A stretch of 64,000 bases of DNA from contig NZ_OZ156465.1 in assembly GCF_964212655.1 (NCBI RefSeq), forward strand, positions 682,001-746,000, in the 5' to 3' direction. The notes under the pieces were generated by a model. The model saw only the letters and a list, made by a program, of their open reading frames with translations. It searched no databases and was not told the origin of the DNA. Both the position numbers and the translations under genes were made by a program. Position 1 is the stretch's first letter; every line of letters starts with the position of its first letter. Positions 27,340 to 36,226 of this stretch are shown here, one piece after another. This stretch comes from Candidatus Thiodiazotropha sp. LNASS1 (GTDB lineage: Bacteria > Pseudomonadota > Gammaproteobacteria > Chromatiales > Chromatiaceae).

Positions 27340-27353
27340 TTGATCTTCATCAA
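27340..27353. promoter_or_regulatory. FNR/DNR-type operator upstream of the secreted protein-ZnuA/SCO pair
   Basis: TTGATCTTCATCAA, perfect TTGAT-N4-ATCAA, about 150 bp upstream of the ATG at 27501. Confidence 0.82.
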
Positions 27354-27500
27354 TCTGCGATAGCTCGAGATAGGCTTTAATACTCACACATTAGCAGTCA
27401 TCCAAAAGATGTCGGTCTATGGCTGACAATCTCTGTTTGCCGGGCTATGATCCATCTCTATTCATTCATATAGATAGAGTTAGGAAAGTTGCCTAATTAT

Positions 27501-27860
27501 ATGTTATTTAGATTAAATAAATTAACTTTAATATTTGCTGCAAGCCTTGCCCTGACGACTGTTCAGCCAAGAGAGGCGTCAGCGCAGAGCAGCGAGCAGC
27601 TTGCGGCCATCACTGCGCTCGGTTCACTCAACGGCATCGCACTGCACTGTAAGGCTCTAAGTGAAACACAACGAATCAAAAGGACATTGGTGGCGACACT
27701 CCCGAAGCGGCGTCAGCTGGGTGAACTGTTCGATTATGAAACCAATCGGTCATTCATGGCGTTTATCGAGAAAAATAACACCTGCCCAACTCCTCAATCA
27801 TTGGAACAACGGATCGATGAGGCCCTCGATAGGCTGAAATCACTCTATCCCGCAAAATGA
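27501..27860 (+). CDS. Secreted protein of unknown function
   Basis: About 119 residues with a signal peptide (LTLIFAASLALTTVQPREASA). The mature part is helical with two cysteines (ALHCKAL and NNTCPTP) that could form a disulfide, and no other motif. The ATG at 27501 is about 12 bp after AGGAAAG; a TTG at 27489 is also open. The stop overlaps the ATG of the ZnuA/SCO gene by four bases, so the two are made together, which points to a role in periplasmic copper delivery to NosZ. Confidence 0.6.
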   Translation: MLFRLNKLTLIFAASLALTTVQPREASAQSSEQLAAITALGSLNGIALHCKALSETQRIKRTLVATLPKRRQLGELFDYETNRSFMAFIEKNNTCPTPQSLEQRIDEALDRLKSLYPAK

Positions 27861-29302
27861 GTTGTCATAAATCAAGGCTACCGCTAGTTTTCCCCCTTTT
27901 GATACTTGGGCTGTTCATTGCCCCTGTATCCGAGGGCGCAGACTCCCTGCGCGTCATGGCCAGCATAAAACCGATTCACTCGATCATTGCCGGACTGATG
28001 GAGGACGCGGAAACACCTGAATTGCTGATCGATGATCAGATTCCTTATGCCTATAGCCCCACCGAGGAGCAGCTGGCGTCGATGCGCAGTGCGGACATAC
28101 TGTTTTGGGTAGGCGCCGAACTTGAGCCGCGACTCGCTGAGATCATCGAAACCCTGCCCCCGCAGGTGAAAGTGATTGAACTGCTATCACACCAGGGCAT
28201 GAAGATACTTCCCGCGAGGACGGATCCTGATCAACGCGATCCCTTTTTCTGGCTGGACAATCGAAACCTGCTCATCATCATCGACGACATTGCCCGGCTT
28301 CTACGGGATGCCGATCCTCTGCGCACCCATCTCTATGAACGAAACAGACGCAATATTCTTTCACGCCTGTCGCGAATAGACAGAGAGTATGAATATGGCT
28401 ACCGTGGCATGAAGGCCGGCTTAGGCATTCAGTACTTCGATACACTGCAATATTTCGAACAGGCATATGCGTTAAAGATCATCGACCATGTGGCCAGTAC
28501 ACCAGGCAAGGGAATAGATACAGCTGAATTGCTCAAGGTCCGGGAGAAAATTGTTAACGGAGAAGTGACTTGCCTGTTGTCGGAAAGCGGCTTTCCAGCC
28601 AGGCACAGCGAACTTCTGATGAATAAGGGCAGCAGTGTCAATCATGGAGAATTGAACAGCCTGGGTTTCGGTATTACGGCTGGGCCCCATCTCTATTTCG
28701 AGATCATGGAGCACAACACCAATGTGATCAAACGCTGTCTGAAAGCCGAGTCACAGACCGCCGAAACTGCAACAAAAACGATCATACCGGAGCACGCCGT
28801 GTCGATTGAAGGCATCGGCGGTGGTCAGTATATCCTGACAGATCATATGGGGAGGCTGGTCACCAAGGAGAGCATGAAGGGAAAATATCAGATAGTCTAT
28901 TTCGGCTATACTTTCTGCCCCGACATCTGTCCCACCTCACTGCAGATTCTATTCCAGGCACTGGATATTCTCGGCGAGGGGTCTGAGCTGTTTCAGCCCT
29001 ATTTCATTACGATCGACCCAGGCCGGGATACCATCGCAGTGATGAGAAACTATGTGCAGTATTACGATGAGCGCCTGATTGGTGTCACCGGTTCCGTTGA
29101 GATGATTGAAAGAGTGGCCAGTCAGTTCAAGGCGAGATACGAAAAGGTCGTAGAAGAGGATACAACTGATCCATCGATGTATCTGATGGACCATACCGCC
29201 AGTCTCTATCTCCTCGACCCGGAGGGAAGATTCCTCACGAAATTTGCCCATGGCATTGCACCTGAAGACCTTGCACAGCAGCTTCGTATGCTGCTGCCAT
29301 GA
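27857..29302 (+). CDS. Fusion of a ZnuA-like metal-binding domain and a SCO1/SenC copper chaperone
   Basis: 481 residues. A signal peptide (to about 27) is followed by a TroA/ZnuA-like domain (about 30-300), recognised by VMASIKPIHSIIAGLM and the paired-domain layout, and a SCO domain (325-481) with CPDIC at 354-358 and His446 in LMDHTAS, the standard copper ligands. In the ZnuA part the first His is present, but the DPHxW motif reads DPFFWLD and the third region reads IQYFDTLQYFEQAYAL, so at least two canonical metal His are lost. SCO proteins deliver copper to CuA sites, and NosZ carries one, encoded next. I know of no common fusion like this. It overlaps the previous gene by ATGA. Confidence 0.88.
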   Translation: MSCHKSRLPLVFPLLILGLFIAPVSEGADSLRVMASIKPIHSIIAGLMEDAETPELLIDDQIPYAYSPTEEQLASMRSADILFWVGAELEPRLAEIIETLPPQVKVIELLSHQGMKILPARTDPDQRDPFFWLDNRNLLIIIDDIARLLRDADPLRTHLYERNRRNILSRLSRIDREYEYGYRGMKAGLGIQYFDTLQYFEQAYALKIIDHVASTPGKGIDTAELLKVREKIVNGEVTCLLSESGFPARHSELLMNKGSSVNHGELNSLGFGITAGPHLYFEIMEHNTNVIKRCLKAESQTAETATKTIIPEHAVSIEGIGGGQYILTDHMGRLVTKESMKGKYQIVYFGYTFCPDICPTSLQILFQALDILGEGSELFQPYFITIDPGRDTIAVMRNYVQYYDERLIGVTGSVEMIERVASQFKARYEKVVEEDTTDPSMYLMDHTASLYLLDPEGRFLTKFAHGIAPEDLAQQLRMLLP

Positions 29303-29457
29303 GAATACTTATGTGGTGCAAAAATATAGACAAACAAAATCCTCTAATTTCAATGTAATTGATCTGACTTTTATCCTTGTTTCTCTAATAGGCTAGCTAT
29401 AAAACGGTAGAATTTTGCAGTCTGTTTAAACTCGTTTCCACTACCTAACTATGGCAT

Positions 29458-29471
29458 TTGACCTACATCAA
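29458..29471. promoter_or_regulatory. FNR/DNR-type operator upstream of nosZ
   Basis: TTGACCTACATCAA, TTGAC-N4-ATCAA, 87-100 bp upstream of the nosZ ATG. Confidence 0.85.
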
Positions 29472-29557
29472 TGTGTCATATGACGCACTTTTGCGACCAT
29501 TCCTGAATGATGCCATCTGGTATCTCGCATCTCTTCCAACCATGGGGACGGGAAATA

Positions 29558-31855
29558 ATGAACAAGAGCTTGAAAAGCATATCTGCACTGGTAATGGGTT
29601 TGGGGATCGGTATGGGCGCCGCTTCCAATGCCTCAGCCCAGTCATCCTTAGAAGAGGTCATGAAGGAGCGTGGCCTGACGCAAAAGGACCTCTTGGCAGC
29701 CGCCAAAACCTATACACCGACCGGCGGGCGGGATGAGTATCTGGCCTTCAGTTCGGGGGGGCAGAGCGGCCAGGTTATCGTATACGGCGTGCCATCCATG
29801 AGGATCCTGAAGTACATTGCGGTGTTTACTCCGGAGCCTTGGCAGGGTTATGGCTTCGATGATGAATCCAAGGCCGTATTGGCACAGGGCAGAATCAACG
29901 GTGAAGATATCACCTATGGTGATACCCATCACCCCGCATTTTCTGAAACCGAGGGTGAATACAACGGCCGCTATCTGTTCATCAACGATAAGGCCAACCC
30001 GCGCATGGCAGTCATCGATCTGCACGATTTCGAGACCAAGCAGATCGTCGTCAACCCTTTCATGAAATCGGAGCATGGTGGCGCCTTCGTCACGCCTAAC
30101 ACCGAATACGTCATGGAAGCGTCTCAATATGCAGCGCCTTTCAGCGACGACTTCGTACCGCTCGAAGAGTTCAATGAGAAGTACCGGGGTGCGGTGACCT
30201 ACTGGAAGTTCGATGACAAGAAGGGTCGGCTCGATCCCGAGCAGTCATTCACCTTCGAACTGCCTCCCTACAGCCAGGACCTCTCCGACGCCGGTAAAGG
30301 ACCTTCCATGGGTTGGGGTTTCACCAACTCCTTCTGTTCCGAGCGTTATGTGGGCGGTATCGAACGTGGACGTCCTCCCTTCGAGGCCGGCTGTTCTCAG
30401 AAAGATACCGACTTCCTGCATGTCACCAACTGGAAGAAGGCCGCCGAGCTGGTTGCCGCCGGCAAGGTCAAGAAGTCCAAGGGCGCCTACATGATCCCCA
30501 TGGATCAGGCGGTCAAAGAGGGTCTGCTCTATCTGATCCCCGAACCCAAGAGCCCGCATGGCGTCGATGTAAGCCCGGACGGCACCCACATCATCGTTTC
30601 CGGTAAGCTGGACAGCCACGCCTGGGTATACAGCTGGGAGAAGATCCAAAAAGCCATCAAGGACAAGAATTTCGAAGGCAAAGACCCCTATGGTATCCCG
30701 ATCATCGCCATGAAGGATGCCCTGCATACACAAGTACAGGTGGGCCTGGGTCCATTGCATACTCAGTATGATGCCAAGAAGTGCGTGGTCTATACCTCGA
30801 TCTACGTCGACTCGATGGTTACCAAGTGGGACTACTGCGAAGGCAAGGTGCTGGATCAACTGCATATCCACTACAATATCGGCCATCTGGTAGCGATGGA
30901 GGGCGACTCCGTTTCACCTGACGGCAAATATCTGGTCTCCCTGAACAAGCTGGCCATCGACCGCTTCAATCCTGTCGGTCCTCTGCATCCGCAGAACCAT
31001 CAGCTGATCGATATCAGCGGCGATAAGATGCAGCTGCTCTACGATATGCCGCTGCCGCTGGGCGAACCCCACTATGTGGTGGCGATCAAGGCCGACAAGC
31101 TGAAACCGGCAGTACGCTACAAATCGGGCTGGAACAGCCGTACCGATTCCAAGTCTCCCTACAAGACCCGTGCGGGACGTGAGAAGGTCGTGAAGGATGA
31201 GAATGGTGTGGTTCATGTCTACGGTACGGTTATCCGTTCCCACATCACGCCTGAGATCATCGAGGTGGAAGAGGGCGACACTGTCTCCATCCATCTGACC
31301 AACCTGGAGCGAGCTGAGGATGAGACCCACGGTTTCGCGCTCTATAACGAGAACGTGAATCTCTCCATCGAACCGGGCAAAACCGTATCGGCCACCTTCA
31401 AAGCCGACAAGGCTGGCGTCTTTCCCTACTATTGCACCGAGTTCTGTTCGGCGCTCCATCTCGAGATGCAGGGCTATCTGCTGGTCAAACCGAAAGGTTA
31501 TGTGGCCAAGACCACTCAGATGGTAGAGGGAACGAAGTACACCGAGGCTGACTACAAGAAACAGGTCAAGACCAATCTGGACACCCAGGCGGTCATCGAC
31601 TCTGTGGTCGGCTTCATTACCAGCCACAACTACAAAGACTTCCCGGAAGTTGTAGCACTTGTGGAAGATGCCACCGATCAGCTCGGTTTCGCGGAAGAGG
31701 CGAAGAAGAAGTCCGAGACGTTCGCGGCCAAGGGTGACTTTCAGAACGCCACTCTATGGGCGGGCCAATGGTGGCAGTATCAGGTCAAGACGGCTGATCT
31801 GGGACTGCGCGCCAAGACCTTTCTCGAGGAGCATGGCGCTAAGAAAGTCAAATAG
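29558..31855 (+). CDS. nosZ: Nitrous-oxide reductase, Sec-exported (clade II-like)
   Basis: 765-residue periplasmic enzyme reducing N2O to N2. The signal peptide (KSISALVMGLGIGMGAASNASA) lacks the twin arginine of clade I. All seven CuZ histidines are visible: THHP (two), SEHGG, SPHGVD, GPLHTQ, IGHLVA and GEPHYV. The CuA domain has the YYCTEFCSALHLEMQG loop with both Cys, His and Met. After CuA comes a ~115-residue C-terminal extension, mostly helical, without a heme motif. The ATG at 29558 follows GGGACGGGAAATA; upstream codons have no ribosome site. The gene order that follows, with nosB and two cytochromes, is clade II-like. Confidence 0.97.
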   Translation: MNKSLKSISALVMGLGIGMGAASNASAQSSLEEVMKERGLTQKDLLAAAKTYTPTGGRDEYLAFSSGGQSGQVIVYGVPSMRILKYIAVFTPEPWQGYGFDDESKAVLAQGRINGEDITYGDTHHPAFSETEGEYNGRYLFINDKANPRMAVIDLHDFETKQIVVNPFMKSEHGGAFVTPNTEYVMEASQYAAPFSDDFVPLEEFNEKYRGAVTYWKFDDKKGRLDPEQSFTFELPPYSQDLSDAGKGPSMGWGFTNSFCSERYVGGIERGRPPFEAGCSQKDTDFLHVTNWKKAAELVAAGKVKKSKGAYMIPMDQAVKEGLLYLIPEPKSPHGVDVSPDGTHIIVSGKLDSHAWVYSWEKIQKAIKDKNFEGKDPYGIPIIAMKDALHTQVQVGLGPLHTQYDAKKCVVYTSIYVDSMVTKWDYCEGKVLDQLHIHYNIGHLVAMEGDSVSPDGKYLVSLNKLAIDRFNPVGPLHPQNHQLIDISGDKMQLLYDMPLPLGEPHYVVAIKADKLKPAVRYKSGWNSRTDSKSPYKTRAGREKVVKDENGVVHVYGTVIRSHITPEIIEVEEGDTVSIHLTNLERAEDETHGFALYNENVNLSIEPGKTVSATFKADKAGVFPYYCTEFCSALHLEMQGYLLVKPKGYVAKTTQMVEGTKYTEADYKKQVKTNLDTQAVIDSVVGFITSHNYKDFPEVVALVEDATDQLGFAEEAKKKSETFAAKGDFQNATLWAGQWWQYQVKTADLGLRAKTFLEEHGAKKVK

Positions 31856-31881
31856 TCCTTTAGGTCTTTGACTGAGAGTGG

Positions 31882-31903
31882 AAAGGGGCCGTTTGGCCCC
31901 TTT
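31882..31903 (+). terminator. Hairpin downstream of nosZ
   Basis: AAAGGGGCC, loop GTTT, GGCCCCTTT, a perfect 9-bp stem 27 bp after the nosZ stop. Only a short T-run ends the stem, so it may reduce rather than end transcription into the following cytochromes, giving more nosZ message. Confidence 0.65.
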
Positions 31904-32046
31904 CTACGTTGAGGACAAAATTCACATAAAACTTCAGAGGTTTTTAGGAATCTGATTTAACATAGCTCAATTCGTCTTACTACAGATTGCAATAGAGTTA
32001 TGCCATCGGTAAAGACTATTGCCCTATTTTGCTAGAGGAAATCGAT

Positions 32047-32370
32047 ATGATGAAAATTGTTAAAATCGCATTGTCATCTGCTGCACTGCTGTTTGCTGTT
32101 GGGATTACCGCTCAGGCGCAGGCTGCCGACGGAGCCGAACTCTACATGACCAAGACCTGCTGGTCCTGTCACGGTAAAGATGCCAATACACCGATAATGC
32201 CTATCTATCCAAAGCTTGCCGGGCAGAATGCCGACTATGCCTTCAATCAGATGAAGGACATCAAATCCGGTGCCCGCAGTAATGGCCAGACCGCAGCCAT
32301 GAAGGGTGTCATGGGGCTTGTTTCCGAAGAGGAGATGCGTGCGATAGCTGACTGGTTAAGCACGCTATAA
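32047..32370 (+). CDS. Small monoheme cytochrome c
   Basis: 107 residues with a signal peptide (IALSSAALLFAVGITAQAQA) and one heme motif CWSCH; a Met ligand is likely in the C-terminal part (GVMGLVS region). It resembles the small periplasmic cytochromes (NosC type) found in clade II nos clusters, which carry electrons to NosZ. The ATG at 32047 follows GAGGAAATCGAT; a codon at 32029 is also open but lacks a site. Confidence 0.85.
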   Translation: MMKIVKIALSSAALLFAVGITAQAQAADGAELYMTKTCWSCHGKDANTPIMPIYPKLAGQNADYAFNQMKDIKSGARSNGQTAAMKGVMGLVSEEEMRAIADWLSTL

Positions 32371-32422
32371 GCTCAGTGTGAATCTGCTGCTGATAGCATC
32401 AGAAGATGCCGAATTAGGGCAG

Positions 32423-32436
32423 TTGATGTATATCAA
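32423..32436. promoter_or_regulatory. FNR/DNR-type operator upstream of the second nos cytochrome
   Basis: TTGATGTATATCAA, perfect TTGAT-N4-ATCAA, about 145 bp before the ATG at 32581. It gives the downstream nosBDGHFLY genes a possible promoter of their own. Confidence 0.82.
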
Positions 32437-32580
32437 AGTGCTCTAATATAGCTTATGACACACTGCAGCATCTCTTTTCAGGGGCAGAATTGGCTTCACA
32501 TGAGAACCTGATTTATAGCACCTGAAAAGGTGGCAAATCCGAACTATCCCCAGTGACAGATCATGGGGCTGGAGAATCGA

Positions 32581-33333
32581 ATGATGAATGTAAAACCGAT
32601 GTTGAAGAGCCTGACCGCCGCTTTGGGTACGATCTTATGCAGCAGTGCCCTGGCCGGTTGGAACGAAGCCGGCGGCGAGAAGGATGAAGCGATGCTGCTG
32701 ACCCCCGACCGTGAGCGTGGTATTGCAGTTTATGAAGTCTGCTCGGCCTGCCATCTTTTGGAGGGTTGGGGTCTGTCGGACGGTACGTTCCCACAATTGG
32801 CGGGACAGCATCGTAACGTACTGATCAAGCAGTTGGCTGATATTCGTGCCCAGAACCGCGACAATCCGACAATGTATCCGTTTGCCTTGGACGAGCAGAT
32901 CATGGCCGCTTCCGGCTATCATAAGGGTGACATCAAACCCGCGCAGCTGGTTGCCGATGTCACCGCCTATATCGCTAAGCTGCCGATGAACCCGGAAAAC
33001 GGTAAAGGCCCCTGGAATAAACTGTTCCCGGAATTCGAACAAGGCAAAAAGCTGTACGATGACAACTGCATACAGTGTCACGGTGAGATCGGTGAGGGGG
33101 ATGACGAAAAGTTCTATCCCAAGATTCACGGACAGCATTATGCCTACATGCTGCGTCAGTTCGAGTGGATTCGTGACGGTAAACGCCGCAATGCCAACCC
33201 CGATATGGTGGAGCAGATCAAAAACTTCTCCGACAAGGATATGCAGATGGTCATCAACTACGTATCCAGACTGCCGGTGCCAAAGGATATGGTTGCTCCC
33301 TCCAAGGATTGGCAAAATCCGGACTACGATTGA
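32581..33333 (+). CDS. Periplasmic diheme cytochrome c
   Basis: About 250 residues: signal peptide (MLKSLTAALGTILCSSALA), then two cytochrome c domains with CSACH (YEVCSACHLLEGWG) and CIQCH (DDNCIQCHGEIGEG), each followed by a Met-containing C-terminal helix, the layout of cytochrome c4. Located between nosZ and nosB, it probably supplies NosZ with electrons. The ATG at 32581 has GGAG six bases upstream; the ATG at 32563 has none. Confidence 0.88.
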   Translation: MMNVKPMLKSLTAALGTILCSSALAGWNEAGGEKDEAMLLTPDRERGIAVYEVCSACHLLEGWGLSDGTFPQLAGQHRNVLIKQLADIRAQNRDNPTMYPFALDEQIMAASGYHKGDIKPAQLVADVTAYIAKLPMNPENGKGPWNKLFPEFEQGKKLYDDNCIQCHGEIGEGDDEKFYPKIHGQHYAYMLRQFEWIRDGKRRNANPDMVEQIKNFSDKDMQMVINYVSRLPVPKDMVAPSKDWQNPDYD

Positions 33334-33367
33334 TCCAGCCTGACAGACATGGCCTGTTGAACCGGCA

Positions 33368-33386
33368 ACCCGTCATCATGACGGGT
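33368..33386 (+). terminator. Weak hairpin after the diheme cytochrome gene
   Basis: ACCCGTC, loop ATCAT, GACGGGT, 35 bp after the stop. No T-run follows (gcctctctc), so termination is doubtful. Confidence 0.35.
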
Positions 33387-33560
33387 GCCTCTCTCTGCAG
33401 GGCTTGTCTGACTCAGGTTCAGGTCAGGCTGAGGTGTGATGCCCAACAGGCGGTTCAAACACCTGACGTACATTGGACTTTACTTCTCAGCCCAATCTGA
33501 AAGTCACTATCTCAATCATTCCAACCACTGGAAATTGAATCCCTTTCATAGAGATACGCC

Positions 33561-34739
33561 ATGCAGTCTAAGCAAACCCTTCAAGTTGCAGTACTCACCC
33601 TGATCGGATTGGGACTGCTTGCTGTGATTTTTTATACGCCTATCTGGTGGGTGTCGTTGACGGCGCCCAATTACCCCGAGGAATCCTTCCCGGACGGAGT
33701 ACGCATCCATTTCCATATGAATGGGGTATTCAACGGCTGTGAAAAACAGGAAAAGGCAGAGATAGTCGAAGACGAGGCACTGGATTGTGTACATGAGATG
33801 GATACCATCAACCACTATGTGGGCATGTATCCCATCGCGGCCGGCGGCCCTGTGGAGCGTGGATTCGGTCAGTTTTTGATGACCTTCCTTGGCGTAATGC
33901 TGATCGGCTTTATCTTCACCAGGCCGAAGCAGCGCATGATCGTGTTGACTGTCGGATTTACCGGCATTGCCGCCTGGATGACAATGACGCTCTATGGCGA
34001 GAACGGTTTCAACCTGCAGAACAAGGGTTATGTCAGCGCTATGGTGACATCGCTGGACCAGGAGGCCTCGGGGGAAACCGGTGAACCTGAAATTGTGATT
34101 GGTGGTGTCACCGGTGTTCTGAAGGATTCCCTGGAAGCATCCGGAGTCGAGGTCATCCTGCCTTCAGAGTTGGAAGCGGCCAGCAAGGCCGGTACGAAAT
34201 CGGCAGGTGCGGAAAAGGCACACCTGATTGAGCAGCTAAAGCTGACCTATGATATCGATCAGGTGAAATCAGACAGTTTATCGCCCTGGGACGGCAGCTC
34301 CTTTCAGGTGATGACGTGGCACTATGCCAAGAGTCTGGGACGCTATTTCAACAATCCGCAAGAGATCTTGCCGATGGTGAAGAATCTGGAGCTGGCGATT
34401 CACCTGGTCTTTTACGCTCTTCTGGGCGCCATGGCCCTGGTGGTTTTCGGTTCCCGCAGGAACGGTGGCATTCTCTACTGGTTGTTGATACTGGTGCCCA
34501 TCGCCCTGCCGGTCTTTTTCATTATCGATTACTCCGCATGGTTATGGTGGTACGGACATACCTTGAACGATATGGGCGCCTTTTCCGTCAAGCCCTTCAT
34601 GCCGACGGTCTTCGGTGATGGCAAGGTGGCACAGTTTACCACCCACTCCTATCCCTATATCGGGTTTGGCCTGATGCTGCTCACATCGTTGATTTTGGCT
34701 GTTGCCGCGCTGCTCAGGTTCAAGCAACTGAAACAGTAA
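33561..34739 (+). CDS. nosB: NosB-like membrane protein
   Basis: 392 residues. Membrane helices near residues 9-29 (VAVLTLIGLGLLAVIFYTPIWW), then FGQFLMTFLGVMLIGFIF, VLTVGFTGIAAWMTM, LAIHLVFYALLGAMALVVF, ILYWLLILVPIALPVFFII and a C-terminal helix; between them are periplasmic loops, one with GDGKVAQFTTHSYPYIG. The layout and the position after nosZ match NosB, a membrane protein required for N2O reduction in organisms with clade II NosZ. Function in detail is unknown. Confidence 0.85.
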   Translation: MQSKQTLQVAVLTLIGLGLLAVIFYTPIWWVSLTAPNYPEESFPDGVRIHFHMNGVFNGCEKQEKAEIVEDEALDCVHEMDTINHYVGMYPIAAGGPVERGFGQFLMTFLGVMLIGFIFTRPKQRMIVLTVGFTGIAAWMTMTLYGENGFNLQNKGYVSAMVTSLDQEASGETGEPEIVIGGVTGVLKDSLEASGVEVILPSELEAASKAGTKSAGAEKAHLIEQLKLTYDIDQVKSDSLSPWDGSSFQVMTWHYAKSLGRYFNNPQEILPMVKNLELAIHLVFYALLGAMALVVFGSRRNGGILYWLLILVPIALPVFFIIDYSAWLWWYGHTLNDMGAFSVKPFMPTVFGDGKVAQFTTHSYPYIGFGLMLLTSLILAVAALLRFKQLKQ

Positions 34740-34741
34740 AT

Positions 34742-34862
34742 TTTGAATATTGAATTATGAATGTTGAATTGTTGTGTTCACTGCGTTCACATCTTTTTAA
34801 TGGATTGTGCGCGCATGCACACCCGTCAATTCATAATTCAAAATTCATCATCCATAATTTTA
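34742..34862. repeat. AT-rich inverted repeat at the nosD 5' end
   Basis: Left arm tttgaatattgaattatg (from 34742) and right arm caattcataattcaaaattc (from 34827) are inverted copies of the same word, as in the TTGAATTATGAATT-type small repeats found between bacterial genes. The apparent nosD ATG at 34757 lies inside the left arm and the right arm is translated. Confidence 0.7.
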
Positions 34863-36211
34863 TTGTGTTGTTGCTATCACTGCAGAGTTTTCAGGCATTT
34901 GCGGAATCGACAGCCTATCCATCCTTCCAGACCTTAGTCGATCAGACGGAGGCCGGCGGCACCCTTGTCCCATCACCGGGGACCTATGCGGGACCGGTCA
35001 CGATCAGCAAGCCTTTGACGATAGACGGACAGGGGAAAGTCACCATCGATGCGGGGGGTAAGGGATCGGTTATCGTCCTGGAAACGGATGGCGCGACCCT
35101 GAAGAATCTCCATTTGACAAACTCCGGTGAGTCTCACAACACTATCGATTCCGGGGTACAGGTGCGTGGCGATTTCAATGTCATCAAAGACAATGTCATC
35201 GATAACACCCTCTTTGGTATCGACCTGCAACAGTCAAAAAACAATATCGTGCGCGGCAATCGCATCTCCTCAAAGCCGCTTGAACTCGGAGTGCGCGGGG
35301 ATGCCATCCGACTCTGGTACAGCTTTGACAATAAGATTACGGACAATATTATCCGCAACTCGAGGGATACCGTGGTCTGGTACTCCCGGGACAACCTGAT
35401 CGCACGCAACGACGCGCGTGGCGGTCGTTACTCACTCCACTTTATGTATTCCCAGTACAACGAGGTTGCAGACAACCATTACGAAAACAATTCTGTCGGT
35501 ATATTTGTCATGTACAGCGACGGCGTGCATTTGAAAAACAACTACATCGCCCATGCCACCGGCGCCACAGGGATGGGTATAGGTTTCAAGGAGACCTCCG
35601 ATGTGGTGGTCACCGGCAACCAGGTGCTCTATTGCGCCACCGGTCTCTATCTCGATGTTTCGCCGTTTCAGCCGGACTCCATCAACCGTATTGAAAACAA
35701 CTTGATTGCCTACAGCGGTATCGGGGTGCTGTTTCTCAACGACTGGACCGGCAATCATCTGATCGGCAACAGTTTCAAAGGCAATATCACTCAAGTAGCG
35801 GTGTCGGGCGGCGGTAAGACGGCCAATCGCAATCTGTGGCAGGCCAACTACTGGGATGACTACGAGGGTTTCGATATCGACCGTGACCAGGTGGGTGACA
35901 AACCTTACGAGCTGTTCAGCTATGCCGACCGGATTTGGATGGATGTGCCCTCGGCACGTTTCTTCAAGGGATCCCCTGTGCTCGAAGTGATGGATTTTCT
36001 GGAACGCCTCGCGCCCTTCACGCAACCCAACATGCTGGTGCGGGACAAGCAACCCCGGATGAGCACAGCGGCTGCCACACTGACAACGGAGTCGTTCATC
36101 CCCGGGTCGGCGGGCGATGCCGATACGACTGGGCAATCCGAATCACCGTCGGAACAGACTGAGCAAGCCTTCGACGCCTACAAGGCATTGCGCGAGTCAC
36201 TGGGACGTTGA
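34757..36211 (+). CDS. nosD: Periplasmic NosD copper-site maturation protein
   Basis: 484 residues as opened; right-handed beta-helix protein that, with the NosFY transporter, supports CuZ assembly. Parallel beta-helix strands run from about residue 60 to 360 (GVQVRGDFNVIKDNVIDNTLFGIDLQ..., repeated NxI.xN patterns), followed by a low-complexity C-terminal tail of about 100 residues. Start uncertain: the first ~36 residues are encoded by the AT-rich inverted repeat; an in-frame GTG at 34865 would begin just before LLLSLQSFQAFA, a short signal peptide. No clear ribosome site precedes the ATG at 34757. Confidence 0.9.
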   Translation: MNVELLCSLRSHLFNGLCAHAHPSIHNSKFIIHNFIVLLLSLQSFQAFAESTAYPSFQTLVDQTEAGGTLVPSPGTYAGPVTISKPLTIDGQGKVTIDAGGKGSVIVLETDGATLKNLHLTNSGESHNTIDSGVQVRGDFNVIKDNVIDNTLFGIDLQQSKNNIVRGNRISSKPLELGVRGDAIRLWYSFDNKITDNIIRNSRDTVVWYSRDNLIARNDARGGRYSLHFMYSQYNEVADNHYENNSVGIFVMYSDGVHLKNNYIAHATGATGMGIGFKETSDVVVTGNQVLYCATGLYLDVSPFQPDSINRIENNLIAYSGIGVLFLNDWTGNHLIGNSFKGNITQVAVSGGGKTANRNLWQANYWDDYEGFDIDRDQVGDKPYELFSYADRIWMDVPSARFFKGSPVLEVMDFLERLAPFTQPNMLVRDKQPRMSTAAATLTTESFIPGSAGDADTTGQSESPSEQTEQAFDAYKALRESLGR

Positions 36212-36226
36212 GAGGTCATCATTGAG

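Noticed and set aside
27857-28760. ZnuA-like domain as a functional zinc-binding protein
   Set aside because: Two canonical histidine positions are changed and the domain is fused to a copper chaperone, so ordinary zinc uptake is doubtful.
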